Notes under the pieces: generated by a model | Told to the model about the DNA's origin: nothing | Database searches by the model: none | Seen by the model: the letters and a program-made list of their open reading frames with translations, nothing else | NCBI RefSeq assembly: GCF_027853915.1 | Contig: NZ_JAQGLA010000003.1 | Span: 202,059-266,058 of the forward strand | Reading direction: 5' to 3' | DNA from: Saccharopolyspora oryzae | GTDB taxonomy: Bacteria; Actinomycetota; Actinomycetes; Mycobacteriales; Pseudonocardiaceae | DNA: 64,000 nucleotides | Shown here: positions 26,828 to 34,385 of the stretch, piece after piece | Layout of the letters: the number at the start of each line of letters is the position of its first letter | Numbering within the stretch: the first letter of the stretch is position 1 | Made by a program: the position numbers and the translations under genes

Positions 26828-26901
26828 TGTTGCGCTCCTACCTGGGCGAGCCGGGTCATACTCGAGGCCGCCCGTGGCCCAGGTCACGGCGCGGCCGGGA
26901 G

Positions 26902-26953
26902 AGACTATCTGCGCCCGGCAACGCTGTCGTCACGCTTGTGTTCATTGTGTTCA
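26902..26953 (-). promoter_or_regulatory. dctA promoter with tandem TTGTGTTCA activator-like sites
   Basis: On the minus strand TAGTCT (26902-26907) is preceded by a 17-base spacer and ACGACA (26925-26930), a plausible -10/-35. Immediately upstream are two exact tandem copies of the 9-mer TTGTGTTCA (plus strand 26936-26953). A direct repeat ending six bases from the -35 is where a response regulator activates transcription. The repeats run into the 3' end of the TetR gene. Confidence 0.6.
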
Positions 26954-27565
26954 CAAATGTGATGCGCCATCCGGATTCGCACGACCGCGCAGCGCGATCC
27001 CGGCGGCCCTGCGCACGACGTCGGAGGTCGTGCCCGCGATCTCGGCGTGCATGGCGGCATCGATCGCGCCGAGCAGCGCGCCGGTGAGCGCTGCGGCGGT
27101 CAGCTCGTCGAGGTCGTCGGGGTAGGCCTCGCGCAGGCCGTGCGCGAGCTGCTGCTGCAGGGATGCGTTGCGCAGCAGCGCGCCCGCGCGCAGGGCCGGG
27201 ACTTCGGCGATCAGGCGGGCGCGGACGCGGGTGAGCTCGTGGTCGAGCGGGAAGCTCCAGGACTCCGCCGTGCTGAGCCGGTCGATGGTGCGCAGCAGCA
27301 GGTCTTCCGGGGATTCGCCTGCGGCGCGGTCGGCGAAGGCCTGCTGCAGCAGTTCGCCGTAGATCGCGTCGTCGGCGAAGACGACTTCGTCCTTGGTCGC
27401 GAAGTAGTTGAAGAACGTCGCGGGGGAGACCTCGGCGGTCGCCGCGATCTCGGCGACGGTGGTGCTGTCGTAGCCCTTGGCGTCGAACAGTCGGAGCGCT
27501 GCTTCGACCAGGGCCTGCTTGGTGCGCCGCTTCTTGCGCTCCCGAAGTCCGAGCTGCTCACTCAT
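26951..27565 (-). CDS. TetR-family regulator
   Basis: A 204-residue regulator. The N-terminal helix-turn-helix is typical: RRTKQALVEAALRLFDAKGY, TTVAEIAATAEVSPATFFNYF, ATKDEVVFADD. The ligand-binding C-terminal half is helical and Ala-rich. It is divergent from the flavoprotein gene, with 64 bases between the two starts, and so probably represses it and itself. TTAGTCTCACTCTAA at 27594-27608 has matching TTAG/CTAA ends and is a candidate operator half-set. Confidence 0.92.
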   Translation of the reverse strand: MSEQLGLRERKKRRTKQALVEAALRLFDAKGYDSTTVAEIAATAEVSPATFFNYFATKDEVVFADDAIYGELLQQAFADRAAGESPEDLLLRTIDRLSTAESWSFPLDHELTRVRARLIAEVPALRAGALLRNASLQQQLAHGLREAYPDDLDELTAAALTGALLGAIDAAMHAEIAGTTSDVVRRAAGIALRGRANPDGASHL

Positions 27566-27616
27566 GGCCGCTGATTCTACATCGCCTATAAAATTAGTCT
27601 CACTCTAAGTTTCTGC

Positions 27617-27622
27617 TAGCGT
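27617..27622 (+). promoter_or_regulatory. Leaderless -10 of the flavoprotein gene
   Basis: TAGCGT is followed by seven bases and the ATG. It supports ATG at 27630 over the two GTG codons just upstream and lies next to the partial palindrome TTAGTCTCACTCTAA, where TetR binding would block the promoter. Confidence 0.55.
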
Positions 27623-27629
27623 GGTGGTC

Positions 27630-28859
27630 ATGGATCGAACCCAGTGCTGCGTGGTCGGCGGCGGACCGGCCGGGATGATGCTCGGCTTGCTGCTCGCCCG
27701 CGCCGGCGTCCAGGTGACGGTGCTGGAGAAGCACCGCGACTTCCTGCGGGACTTCCGCGGCGACACCGTGCACCCGTCGACGCTGCGGCTGCTCGACGAG
27801 CTGGGGCTGGGGGAGCGGTTCGCCCGGATCCCGGCCGGGCACCTGCAGCAGATGCGGATCCAGGTCGGCGGGACGACCGTGGTGATGGCCGACTTCCGGT
27901 GGCTGCGCGGCCGGCACCGGCACATCGCGATGGTGCCGCAGTGGGACTTCCTCGACCTGCTGGCCGCGGCCGCCGCCGAGGAACCGTCCTTCGAACTGCG
28001 GATGTGCAGCGAGGTGACCGGTCTGCGCACCGAGGCGGGACGCGTCACCGGCGTGCACTACCGAGACGTGGACGGGGCGGAGCGCGAGATCGAGGCGCCG
28101 CTGACCGTCGGTTGCGACGGGCGCTGGTCGGTGGTGCGCCGCGAGGCAGGGCTGCGGCCGATCGGCTTCGAGGTGCCGATGGACGTCTGGCAGCTGCGCG
28201 TGGCCAAAGCCGACGACGCCACCGACGGCGAGGTGTTCGGCCACTTCGGCGGCGGTCAGGCGTCGGTCACCATGGACCGCGGCGACTACTACCAGACCGC
28301 CTACCTCATCGCGAAGGGCAGCGACGAAACCCTTCGCGCGCAGGACATCTCGGTCTTCCGGAAGCGGTTGGCCGAGCTGTTCGGCTGGTCGGACGGGCAG
28401 CTCGAGTCGGTGCGCTCGTGGGACGACGTGAAGCTGCTGGAGGTCGAGATGAACCGGCTGCGGCGCTGGTACCGCGACGGAGTGCTGTGCATCGGCGACG
28501 CCGCGCACGCGATGTCGCCGGTCGGCGGCGTCGGGGTCAACATCGCGGTCCAGGACGCCGTCGCCGCGGCGCGGATCCTGGCCGGGCCACTGCGGCGCGG
28601 GCAGGTGACCACCGACGTGCTGGCGAAGGTCCAACGGCGGCGGACGCTGCCGGTGATCGTGGCCCAGCAGTCGCAGAAGGGCGAGCACGAGATGCTGCTG
28701 CGCCCCGCGCTGGAAGGCACGCTCGACGAGAACAAACTCCCGGTGCTGCTGAGGCTTCTGAGGCGCCTGCCGTTCATGCGCGGGCTGACTGGCTACCTCG
28801 GCGGCGTCGGCATCCGCCCCGAGCACGCTCCGGCCTTCGCCCGGCGTCCCATGTCCTAA
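27630..28859 (+). CDS. FAD-dependent monooxygenase-like protein
   Basis: A 409-residue flavoprotein of the p-hydroxybenzoate hydroxylase class. The Rossmann dinucleotide site CCVVGGGPAGMMLGLLLARA is near residues 6-25, the DG motif VGCDGRWSVVRREAGL is at about 165-180, and the GD motif LCIGDAAHAMSPVGGVGVN is at about 286-304. It probably hydroxylates an aromatic or polyketide-like compound or inactivates a drug; relatives include hydroxylases that detoxify antibiotics. Divergent TetR control suggests it is induced by its substrate or a similar molecule. Confidence 0.9.
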   Translation: MDRTQCCVVGGGPAGMMLGLLLARAGVQVTVLEKHRDFLRDFRGDTVHPSTLRLLDELGLGERFARIPAGHLQQMRIQVGGTTVVMADFRWLRGRHRHIAMVPQWDFLDLLAAAAAEEPSFELRMCSEVTGLRTEAGRVTGVHYRDVDGAEREIEAPLTVGCDGRWSVVRREAGLRPIGFEVPMDVWQLRVAKADDATDGEVFGHFGGGQASVTMDRGDYYQTAYLIAKGSDETLRAQDISVFRKRLAELFGWSDGQLESVRSWDDVKLLEVEMNRLRRWYRDGVLCIGDAAHAMSPVGGVGVNIAVQDAVAAARILAGPLRRGQVTTDVLAKVQRRRTLPVIVAQQSQKGEHEMLLRPALEGTLDENKLPVLLRLLRRLPFMRGLTGYLGGVGIRPEHAPAFARRPMS

Positions 28860-28939
28860 AAGGACTCGTGCGGGATTTTCGCAGGTCGAGCGTGGTGTAG
28901 CCTCCTGGAGTCACACCTCCATTCGTCCACGGGTCAGTC

Positions 28940-30559
28940 ATGCCTACTGCCGATGCGCGCAACTGGTTCGGCCGCGTCCGACCGCAGTGGAGCCTCGCCG
29001 GACAGCTGTTCGTGCTCCAGGTCGTCGTCGTGGCCGTCGTGGTTCTCGCCGGAACAGCACTCGCCTGGTACGACGCGCGGCAGCGCAACGAGGACGCGGC
29101 CCGCGACAAGGTCGTGGCGGTGGCCCGCACCCTGGCCGCGCAGCCGGACGTGCGGCGCGGGCTGGTCGAGCCGAACCCGACCGCGACCCTGCAGCCCCTG
29201 GCGGAACGGGTCCGCGCCGACACCGGGGTCGACTTCATCACGATCATGTCCCCGCAGGGCATCCGCTACACCCACCCCGACCCGACGCAGATCGGCCAGC
29301 CGTTCCTCGGCCACATCGAGCAGGCCGTCGCCGGGCAGGTGTTCACCGAGATCTTCCCCGGCACGCTCGGGTTCTCGGTCCGGGCCGTGGTGCCGGTCTA
29401 CGACGACGCGCGCCGGCTGGTCGGACTGGTCTCCGACGGCATCACGGTGCAGACGATCTCCCTGGAGCTGGAGAAGCGGGTCACCTGGCTGGTGCTGGTC
29501 GCCGCCGGTGCGCTGCTGGTCGGCGGGCTGCTGACGTACCTGGTCAGCGCCCGGTTGCGCCGCCACACCCACGGCCTGCGCCCCGCCGAGCTCAGCCGCC
29601 TGTACGAGTACCACGACGCGATCCTGCACGCGGTGCGCGAAGGACTGCTGCTGATCGCCCCGACCGGCCGGGTGACGTTGTGCAACGACGGGGCCGGGCT
29701 GCTGCTCGGCCTGGACCCGGCCGCGGTCGAAGGCCGGGAGGTGTCCGAGCTGGAGCTGCCGGAATCGCTCGTCGAAACCCTCGGCGCGGGGCGGGTGGTG
29801 CGCGACGAGGTGCACCTGACCGACGAGCGGGTGCTGCTGGTCAACATCTCGCAGATCCGCAGCGGCGGCCGCGATCTGGGCACCGTCGTCACCCTCCGGG
29901 ACCACACCGAGCTGCAGGCGCTGAGCGGGGAGCTGGACTCGGTGCGCGGCTTCGCCGAAACGCTGCGCTCGCAGGCCCACGAATCGGCCAACCGCCTGCA
30001 CGCCGTGGTGTCGCTGATCGAACTCGACCGCGCGGACGAGGCCGTCGCCTTCGCCACCGCCGAGCTGGAGCTCGCCCAGCGGCTCACCGACCGCGTCGTC
30101 GGGGCGATCGGGGAACCCGTGCTGGCCGCGGTGCTGCTGGGCAAGAGCGCGGAAGCGGGGGAGCGCGGGGTGGAGGTCGTGCTCACCGACGACACCGAGA
30201 TCGACGACGTCGACCTGGCGCACGTCGACTCGCGGGACCTGGTGACGATCCTCGGCAACCTGATCGACAACGCGGTGGAAGCCGTGGCGGAGCGCCCGCA
30301 GCCCCGCGTGGCGGTGACCGTTCGATCCACTTCGGACGGTGTGCTGATCCGGGTCGCCGACAACGGGCCGGGCGTGGATCCGGAAAGCGCGCAGCGGCTC
30401 TTCGAACGCGGCTGGTCCACGAAGGAGTCCGGCCGCGGCCTCGGGCTCGCGCTGGTCGGGCAGAGCGTGCGCCGCCACCGCGGCAGCATCGAGGTGACCG
30501 ACGACGGAGGCGCGGTGTTCACCGTGCGGCTGCCGAGCGGATCGGACGTGGCGCGGTGA
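28940..30559 (+). CDS. CitA/DcuS-type sensor histidine kinase
   Basis: A 539-residue kinase: one N-terminal helix (about 15-37), an extracytoplasmic PAS-like sensor of the sCache type (about 40-170, with GVDFITIMSPQGIRYTHPDP), a second helix (about 176-200), a cytoplasmic PAS domain, then the phospho-acceptor His347 in SQAHESANRLHAVVSLIEL and a HATPase domain (NLIDNAVEA, DNGPGV, GRGLGLALV). The family senses citrate or C4-dicarboxylates outside the cell. It overlaps the regulator gene by 4 bases; with dctA 2 kb away, dicarboxylate sensing is the natural inference. Confidence 0.93.
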   Translation: MPTADARNWFGRVRPQWSLAGQLFVLQVVVVAVVVLAGTALAWYDARQRNEDAARDKVVAVARTLAAQPDVRRGLVEPNPTATLQPLAERVRADTGVDFITIMSPQGIRYTHPDPTQIGQPFLGHIEQAVAGQVFTEIFPGTLGFSVRAVVPVYDDARRLVGLVSDGITVQTISLELEKRVTWLVLVAAGALLVGGLLTYLVSARLRRHTHGLRPAELSRLYEYHDAILHAVREGLLLIAPTGRVTLCNDGAGLLLGLDPAAVEGREVSELELPESLVETLGAGRVVRDEVHLTDERVLLVNISQIRSGGRDLGTVVTLRDHTELQALSGELDSVRGFAETLRSQAHESANRLHAVVSLIELDRADEAVAFATAELELAQRLTDRVVGAIGEPVLAAVLLGKSAEAGERGVEVVLTDDTEIDDVDLAHVDSRDLVTILGNLIDNAVEAVAERPQPRVAVTVRSTSDGVLIRVADNGPGVDPESAQRLFERGWSTKESGRGLGLALVGQSVRRHRGSIEVTDDGGAVFTVRLPSGSDVAR

Positions 30560-31236
30560 TCTCGGTTCTGGTGGTGGAGGACGACCCGCTGGTCGGCGAG
30601 GCCCACGAGGCCTACGTCAACCGCATCGACGGCTTCGAGGTGGCCGGCCGGGTCCGCACCGGGCAGGCGGCGCTGCGCTTCGTCGAACGCACCCCCGTCG
30701 ACCTGGTCCTGCTCGACCTGCGCCTGCCCGACATGGACGGCCTGCAGGTGGCGCGAGGACTGCGCACCGCGGGCAGCACCGCGGACGTGATCGCGGTGAC
30801 CTCGGCCCGCGAGCTGAAGGTGGTGCGCGCCGCGGTCTCCAGCGGGGTGGTCCAGTACCTGCTGAAACCGTTCACCTTCGCCGGAATGCGGGAAAAGCTG
30901 GAGCACTACGCCCGGTTCCGGGCGAGCCTCGGCCACGACCGGGAGGTCAGCGGCCAGGCCGAGATCGACCGGGCCTTCGCGACCCTCCGAGGGGTGGACC
31001 GCGCAGCCCTCCCGAAGGGCATGGGCGACGAAACCCTGGCGTCGGTGGTCTCAGCGCTCCGCGCGGCCCCGGAAGGCGCCCCGGCGGGCACGGTGGGCGA
31101 AGTCGCCGGGGTCTCCCGGGTGACGGCCCGCCGCTACCTCGAATACCTGGTGAACAACGGCATGGCGGAACGCCGCCCCCACTACGGCGGAGTCGGCCGC
31201 CCGGAGATGACCTACCGCTGGACCGGCGAAGCCTGA
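30556..31236 (+). CDS. CitB/DcuR-type response regulator
   Basis: A 226-residue regulator with a receiver domain (Asp54 in LVLLDLRLPDMDG) and a C-terminal DNA-binding domain (VGEVAGVSRVTARRYLEYLV) of the CitB/DcuR type. GTG overlaps the kinase stop. Expected target is dctA, whose promoter carries tandem TTGTGTTCA sites. The assignment to dctA is inference from proximity. Confidence 0.93.
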   Translation: MISVLVVEDDPLVGEAHEAYVNRIDGFEVAGRVRTGQAALRFVERTPVDLVLLDLRLPDMDGLQVARGLRTAGSTADVIAVTSARELKVVRAAVSSGVVQYLLKPFTFAGMREKLEHYARFRASLGHDREVSGQAEIDRAFATLRGVDRAALPKGMGDETLASVVSALRAAPEGAPAGTVGEVAGVSRVTARRYLEYLVNNGMAERRPHYGGVGRPEMTYRWTGEA

Positions 31237-31254
31237 GCGTTCCGGCTGCCTGTG

Positions 31255-31302
31255 GCACGTGCGTACTTTGGGGTGCTACAGCGCCCCAAAGTGCTCACGT
31301 GC
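31255..31302. terminator. 48-bp palindrome of the CGTGAGCACTTT family, copy 3
   Basis: GCACGTGCGTACTTTGGGG runs into the centre GCTACAGC and its complement ending CACGTGC. Same length as the copy at 59114-59161. It lies between convergent genes and its right arm contains the soxR stop codon. Confidence 0.8.
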
Positions 31303-31753
31303 GGTCCGCAGTCGGCCGCAGGAGCGGGGCCCCCGGTCCGAGCTCCGCGAGCTTGTCGTCGGCGTTGTGCAAGGTGCACGTCCGCAGCGACAGGCAGCCG
31401 CACCCGATGCAGCCGGTCAGCCGGTCGCGGAGCCGCTGCAACCCGTCGATCCGGGCGTCCAGCTCGTCGCGCCACCGCCGGGACAGCCGCGCCCAGTCCG
31501 CCTTGGTCGGCGCGTGGTCCTCGGGCAGCGTGGCGAGCGCTTCGGAGATCTGCTCCAGGCTCAGCCCGACGCGTTGCGCGGAGCGGATGAACGCCAGCCG
31601 GCGCAGCACCGACCGGTCGTAGCGGCGTTGGTTGCCGGTGGTCCGGGTGCTGGAGATCAACCCGCGGTCCTCGTAGAAGCGCAGGGCGGTCTGCGCGACT
31701 CCGCTCCGGTGGGAGACCTCGCCGATGGTCAGCAGTTTCGGAAGCTTCGACAC
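31295..31753 (-). CDS. soxR: SoxR-type redox-sensing MerR regulator
   Basis: A 152-residue MerR-family protein: helix-turn-helix (LLTIGEVSHRSGVAQTALRF) followed by the YEDRGLI wing, a long dimerisation helix, and the [2Fe-2S] cluster ligands Cys115, Cys118, Cys120 and Cys126 (CX2CXCX5C) that define SoxR. In actinomycetes SoxR responds to redox-active metabolites rather than driving soxS. I placed the start at GTG (SKLPKLLTIGEVS), since a longer frame would run back over the divergent promoter. It is divergent from the transketolase genes, with SoxR-like palindromes between. Confidence 0.93.
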   Translation of the reverse strand: MSKLPKLLTIGEVSHRSGVAQTALRFYEDRGLISSTRTTGNQRRYDRSVLRRLAFIRSAQRVGLSLEQISEALATLPEDHAPTKADWARLSRRWRDELDARIDGLQRLRDRLTGCIGCGCLSLRTCTLHNADDKLAELGPGAPLLRPTADRT

Positions 31754-31776
31754 GTCCGCCAGGCTAACCCACAACA

Positions 31777-31844
31777 CTTCGAGCTTGCTCGAGGTTTTTC
31801 CGGAAATCGGGCCTTGACCTCCAGTTCGCTCGAAGTTCCACCCT
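31777..31844. promoter_or_regulatory. SoxR-like operators and transketolase promoter
   Basis: CTTCGAGCTTGCTCGAGG (31777-31794) is an 18-bp palindrome with one mismatch, of SoxR-box size. Downstream, TTGACC (31814-31819) and CACCCT (31839-31844) are exactly 19 bases apart, the overlong spacer typical of MerR-family-activated promoters. Between them lies TCCAGTTCGCTCGAAG, a second imperfect dyad. The -10 ends six bases before the ATG of the transketolase gene, so the message would be leaderless. Confidence 0.6.
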
Positions 31845-31850
31845 GGCTGC

Positions 31851-32546
31851 ATGACGATCACCACGACGTACGGCTACGCCGACCTCCGGCCGCTGATGAG
31901 CGCGATGACCGGCGACGAGAAGCACTCGGCCGCCGCGACCTCCACGCTCGACGTGCTGTGGGTGCTCTACGACCAGGTCCTGTCGGTCGACCCGCAGCGC
32001 CTCGACGATCCCGAACGCGACCGATTCCTGCTGTCCAAGGGCCACGGCCCGATGGCCTTCTACGCGGTGCTGGCGGCCAAGGGCTTCCTGGACCCCGCCG
32101 AGCTGCCCCGCTTCGGTGAGTTCGACTCCAGGCTCGGCTTCCACCCCGACCGCGTGCTGGCTCCCGGCGTGGAGATCGGCAGCGGTTCCCTCGGGCACGG
32201 CCTCCCGCTCGGGCTCGGCGTCACGCTGGGCCTGCGCGCCCAAGGGCACGACCGGCCGCGGGTCGTCGTCCTCGTCGGCGACGCCGAACTCGACGAGGGC
32301 AGCAACCACGAGGCCATCCAGGTCGCCGGGCGGTGGGGACTGGAGCAGCTGACCACCGTGGTGGTGGACAACAGCTCCTCCAGCACCGGCTGGCCCGGCG
32401 GCATCGCCGACCGCTTCGCCCGCGAGGGCTGGGCCGCGCGCACCGTCAACGGCCGCGACCACGACGAAATCCGCCGCGCCCTCACCGGCACCCACCCGGA
32501 CCGCCCGCTCGCGGTGGTCGCCGAAGTCGAACCCAAGGAGCTGTGA
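31851..32546 (+). CDS. Transketolase, N-terminal (TPP-binding) subunit
   Basis: A 231-residue protein corresponding to the first third of transketolase. LSKGHGPMAFYAVLA and the thiamine diphosphate motif (VVLVGDAELDEGSNHEAIQV ... VVVDNSSSSTG) are present. It needs the product of the next gene to be active. Split transketolases occur in archaea and in actinomycete secondary metabolism; which sugar phosphate is used cannot be read here. Its stop and the next start overlap by one base (TGATG). The divergent soxR suggests redox-linked control. Confidence 0.9.
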   Translation: MTITTTYGYADLRPLMSAMTGDEKHSAAATSTLDVLWVLYDQVLSVDPQRLDDPERDRFLLSKGHGPMAFYAVLAAKGFLDPAELPRFGEFDSRLGFHPDRVLAPGVEIGSGSLGHGLPLGLGVTLGLRAQGHDRPRVVVLVGDAELDEGSNHEAIQVAGRWGLEQLTTVVVDNSSSSTGWPGGIADRFAREGWAARTVNGRDHDEIRRALTGTHPDRPLAVVAEVEPKEL

Positions 32547-33469
32547 TGACCGCCCCGACGATCGCCGCCACCATGCGCGACCAGTTCGTGCAGACCATCA
32601 CCGAAGCCCTCGACACCGATCCGCGGGTGGCCGTCGTGCTCGCGGAGATCTCCGCGGACCGCCTCACCGAAGTCGCGCAGCAGCACCCGCGCCGCGTGCT
32701 CAACGTCGGCATCCGCGAGCAGGCCATGGTCGGTGTGGCCGGCGGGCTGGCGCTGACCGGACTGCGGCCGGTGGTCCACTCGATCACGCCGTTCGTGGTG
32801 GAACGCCCCTTCGAACAGCTCAAGCTCGACCTCAGCCACCAAGGCGTCGGAGCGATCGTGGTCAGCACCGGCGCCTCGTACGACTACCCGACGGCGGGGC
32901 GCACGCACATGGCGCCCGGCGACGTCGCGCTGATCGACACGCTGCCCGGCTGGGCCGTGCACGTCCCCGGCCACCCGGCCGAGGTCGACGCGCTGCTGCG
33001 CTCGGCGCTGCCCGGCGACGACCCCGTCTACCTGCGGCTTTCCGAGCGGGTCAACGCCGAACCGCTGGTGACCGGCCCGGGCTGGCGGACGGTGCGCAGC
33101 GGAAGCCGGGGAGTGGTGCTGGCCGTCGGACCGATGCTCGACCCGGTGCTGACCGCCACCGCCGCGCTGGACGTGACCGTGCTGTACGCGGCCACCATCC
33201 GGCCGTTCGACGCCGCCGGACTCCGCGCGGCGGTGCACGCCGCGACCCCCGACGTCGTGCTGGTGGAGCCGTACCTGCGCGGCACCTCGACGCACGAGGT
33301 CAACGACGCGCTGGCCGACATCCCGCACAGGTCGCTGGCCCTGGGGGTCCGCCGCGACCAGGAGCTCCGCGCGTACGGAACCGCCGAGGAGCACGAGGCC
33401 GCGCACGGCTTGGGGCCGACCGCGATCGCCGCGTCCATCCGCGACTTCCTGGACGGAGCGGCCCGCTGA
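32546..33469 (+). CDS. Transketolase, C-terminal subunit
   Basis: A 307-residue protein with the transketolase pyrimidine-binding domain (about 10-165, with [19 protein letters not shown]) and the C-terminal transketolase_C domain (about 180-300). The Glu in GIREQ is the one that activates thiamine diphosphate. It completes the two-subunit enzyme with the preceding gene. Its 3' end is 32 bases from hisH, so the accessory block ends here. Confidence 0.92.
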   Translation: MTAPTIAATMRDQFVQTITEALDTDPRVAVVLAEISADRLTEVAQQHPRRVLNVGIREQAMVGVAGGLALTGLRPVVHSITPFVVERPFEQLKLDLSHQGVGAIVVSTGASYDYPTAGRTHMAPGDVALIDTLPGWAVHVPGHPAEVDALLRSALPGDDPVYLRLSERVNAEPLVTGPGWRTVRSGSRGVVLAVGPMLDPVLTATAALDVTVLYAATIRPFDAAGLRAAVHAATPDVVLVEPYLRGTSTHEVNDALADIPHRSLALGVRRDQELRAYGTAEEHEAAHGLGPTAIAASIRDFLDGAAR

Positions 33470-33501
33470 AGGCCCGCGACGTGCGCCGGTAGCCTGGGTC
33501 C

Positions 33502-34131
33502 GTGGCACGAGTCGTCATCTTGGACTACGGATCAGGCAACCTCCGCTCCGCTGAACGCGCGCTGCAGCGCGTCGGCGCCGACGTCGAGGTGACCGCCGAC
33601 CATCGTGCCGCGATGGAGGCCGACGGCCTGGTGGTCCCCGGCGTCGGGGCGTTCGCGGCCTGCATGGAAGGCCTGCTGGAGGTCGGCGGCGACAAGATCA
33701 TCGACCACCGGTTGGCCGGCGACCGCCCGGTGCTGGGCATCTGCGTGGGCATGCAGGTGCTCTTCGACGAGGGCGTCGAGCACGGCATGCAGGCCAACGG
33801 CTGCGGCCAGTGGCCGGGCACCGTCGAGCGGCTGCAGGCCGACGTCCTGCCGCACATGGGCTGGAACGAGGTCGACGCCCCGGAGGGCAGCGCGCTGTTC
33901 GCCGGGATCGAGCCGGGCACCCGCTTCTACTTCGTGCACTCCTACGGCGTGCGCCGCTGGGAGCTGGATCCGTCGGACTCGATCGCGCCGCCCCTGGTGA
34001 CCTGGGCGGAGCACGGCGAGCGGTTCGTCGCCGCGGTGGAGAACGGCCCGCTGATGGCGACCCAGTTCCACCCGGAGAAGTCCGGTGAGGCGGGCGCCCG
34101 ACTGCTGCGCAACTGGCTGGGCACCCTGTGA
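33502..34131 (+). CDS. hisH: Imidazole glycerol phosphate synthase, glutamine amidotransferase subunit
   Basis: A 209-residue class I glutaminase that passes ammonia to HisF. Cys81 in LGICVGMQ is the nucleophile and FHPEKS near the C terminus holds the His-Glu pair; [10 protein letters not shown] is the oxyanion region. GTG start is six bases after TAGCCT, which indicates its own leaderless promoter. That fits the 22-kb separation from hisDCB. The small downstream ORF overlaps its stop (GTGA). Confidence 0.96.
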   Translation: MARVVILDYGSGNLRSAERALQRVGADVEVTADHRAAMEADGLVVPGVGAFAACMEGLLEVGGDKIIDHRLAGDRPVLGICVGMQVLFDEGVEHGMQANGCGQWPGTVERLQADVLPHMGWNEVDAPEGSALFAGIEPGTRFYFVHSYGVRRWELDPSDSIAPPLVTWAEHGERFVAAVENGPLMATQFHPEKSGEAGARLLRNWLGTL

Positions 34132-34328
34132 CTCGCCGACACGGCATGATGAGCCAGCGCACGATCCGGCTGATCGCGCTCGTGCTGGCCATCGGCCTGA
34201 TCTCCGGCATGGGAGCCCCCTACCTGATCCAGGCGGGCTTCTCCGTCTGGGCGGTCCTGCTGCTGGTCCTGATCGTGCTCGCGATCCCGGTGACCGCGGT
34301 CCTCTACGCGGAGCGCTCCCGCCGCTGA
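34128..34328 (+). CDS. Small membrane protein between hisH and hisA
   Basis: A 66-residue protein with two hydrophobic helices (about residues 13-30 and 36-57), ending in a basic ERSRR tail. GTG overlaps the hisH stop; the ATGs at 34146 and 34149 are alternative starts. A small membrane ORF is found at this spot in several actinobacterial his clusters, but no role is known. The coupling to hisH supports it as a real gene. Confidence 0.65.
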   Translation: MTRRHGMMSQRTIRLIALVLAIGLISGMGAPYLIQAGFSVWAVLLLVLIVLAIPVTAVLYAERSRR

Positions 34329-34385
34329 CGCGTTGAGCCGGGCTGGGTCGCGGGTGGTCGCGGCACTGCCAGTAGGGTTGGGGCC

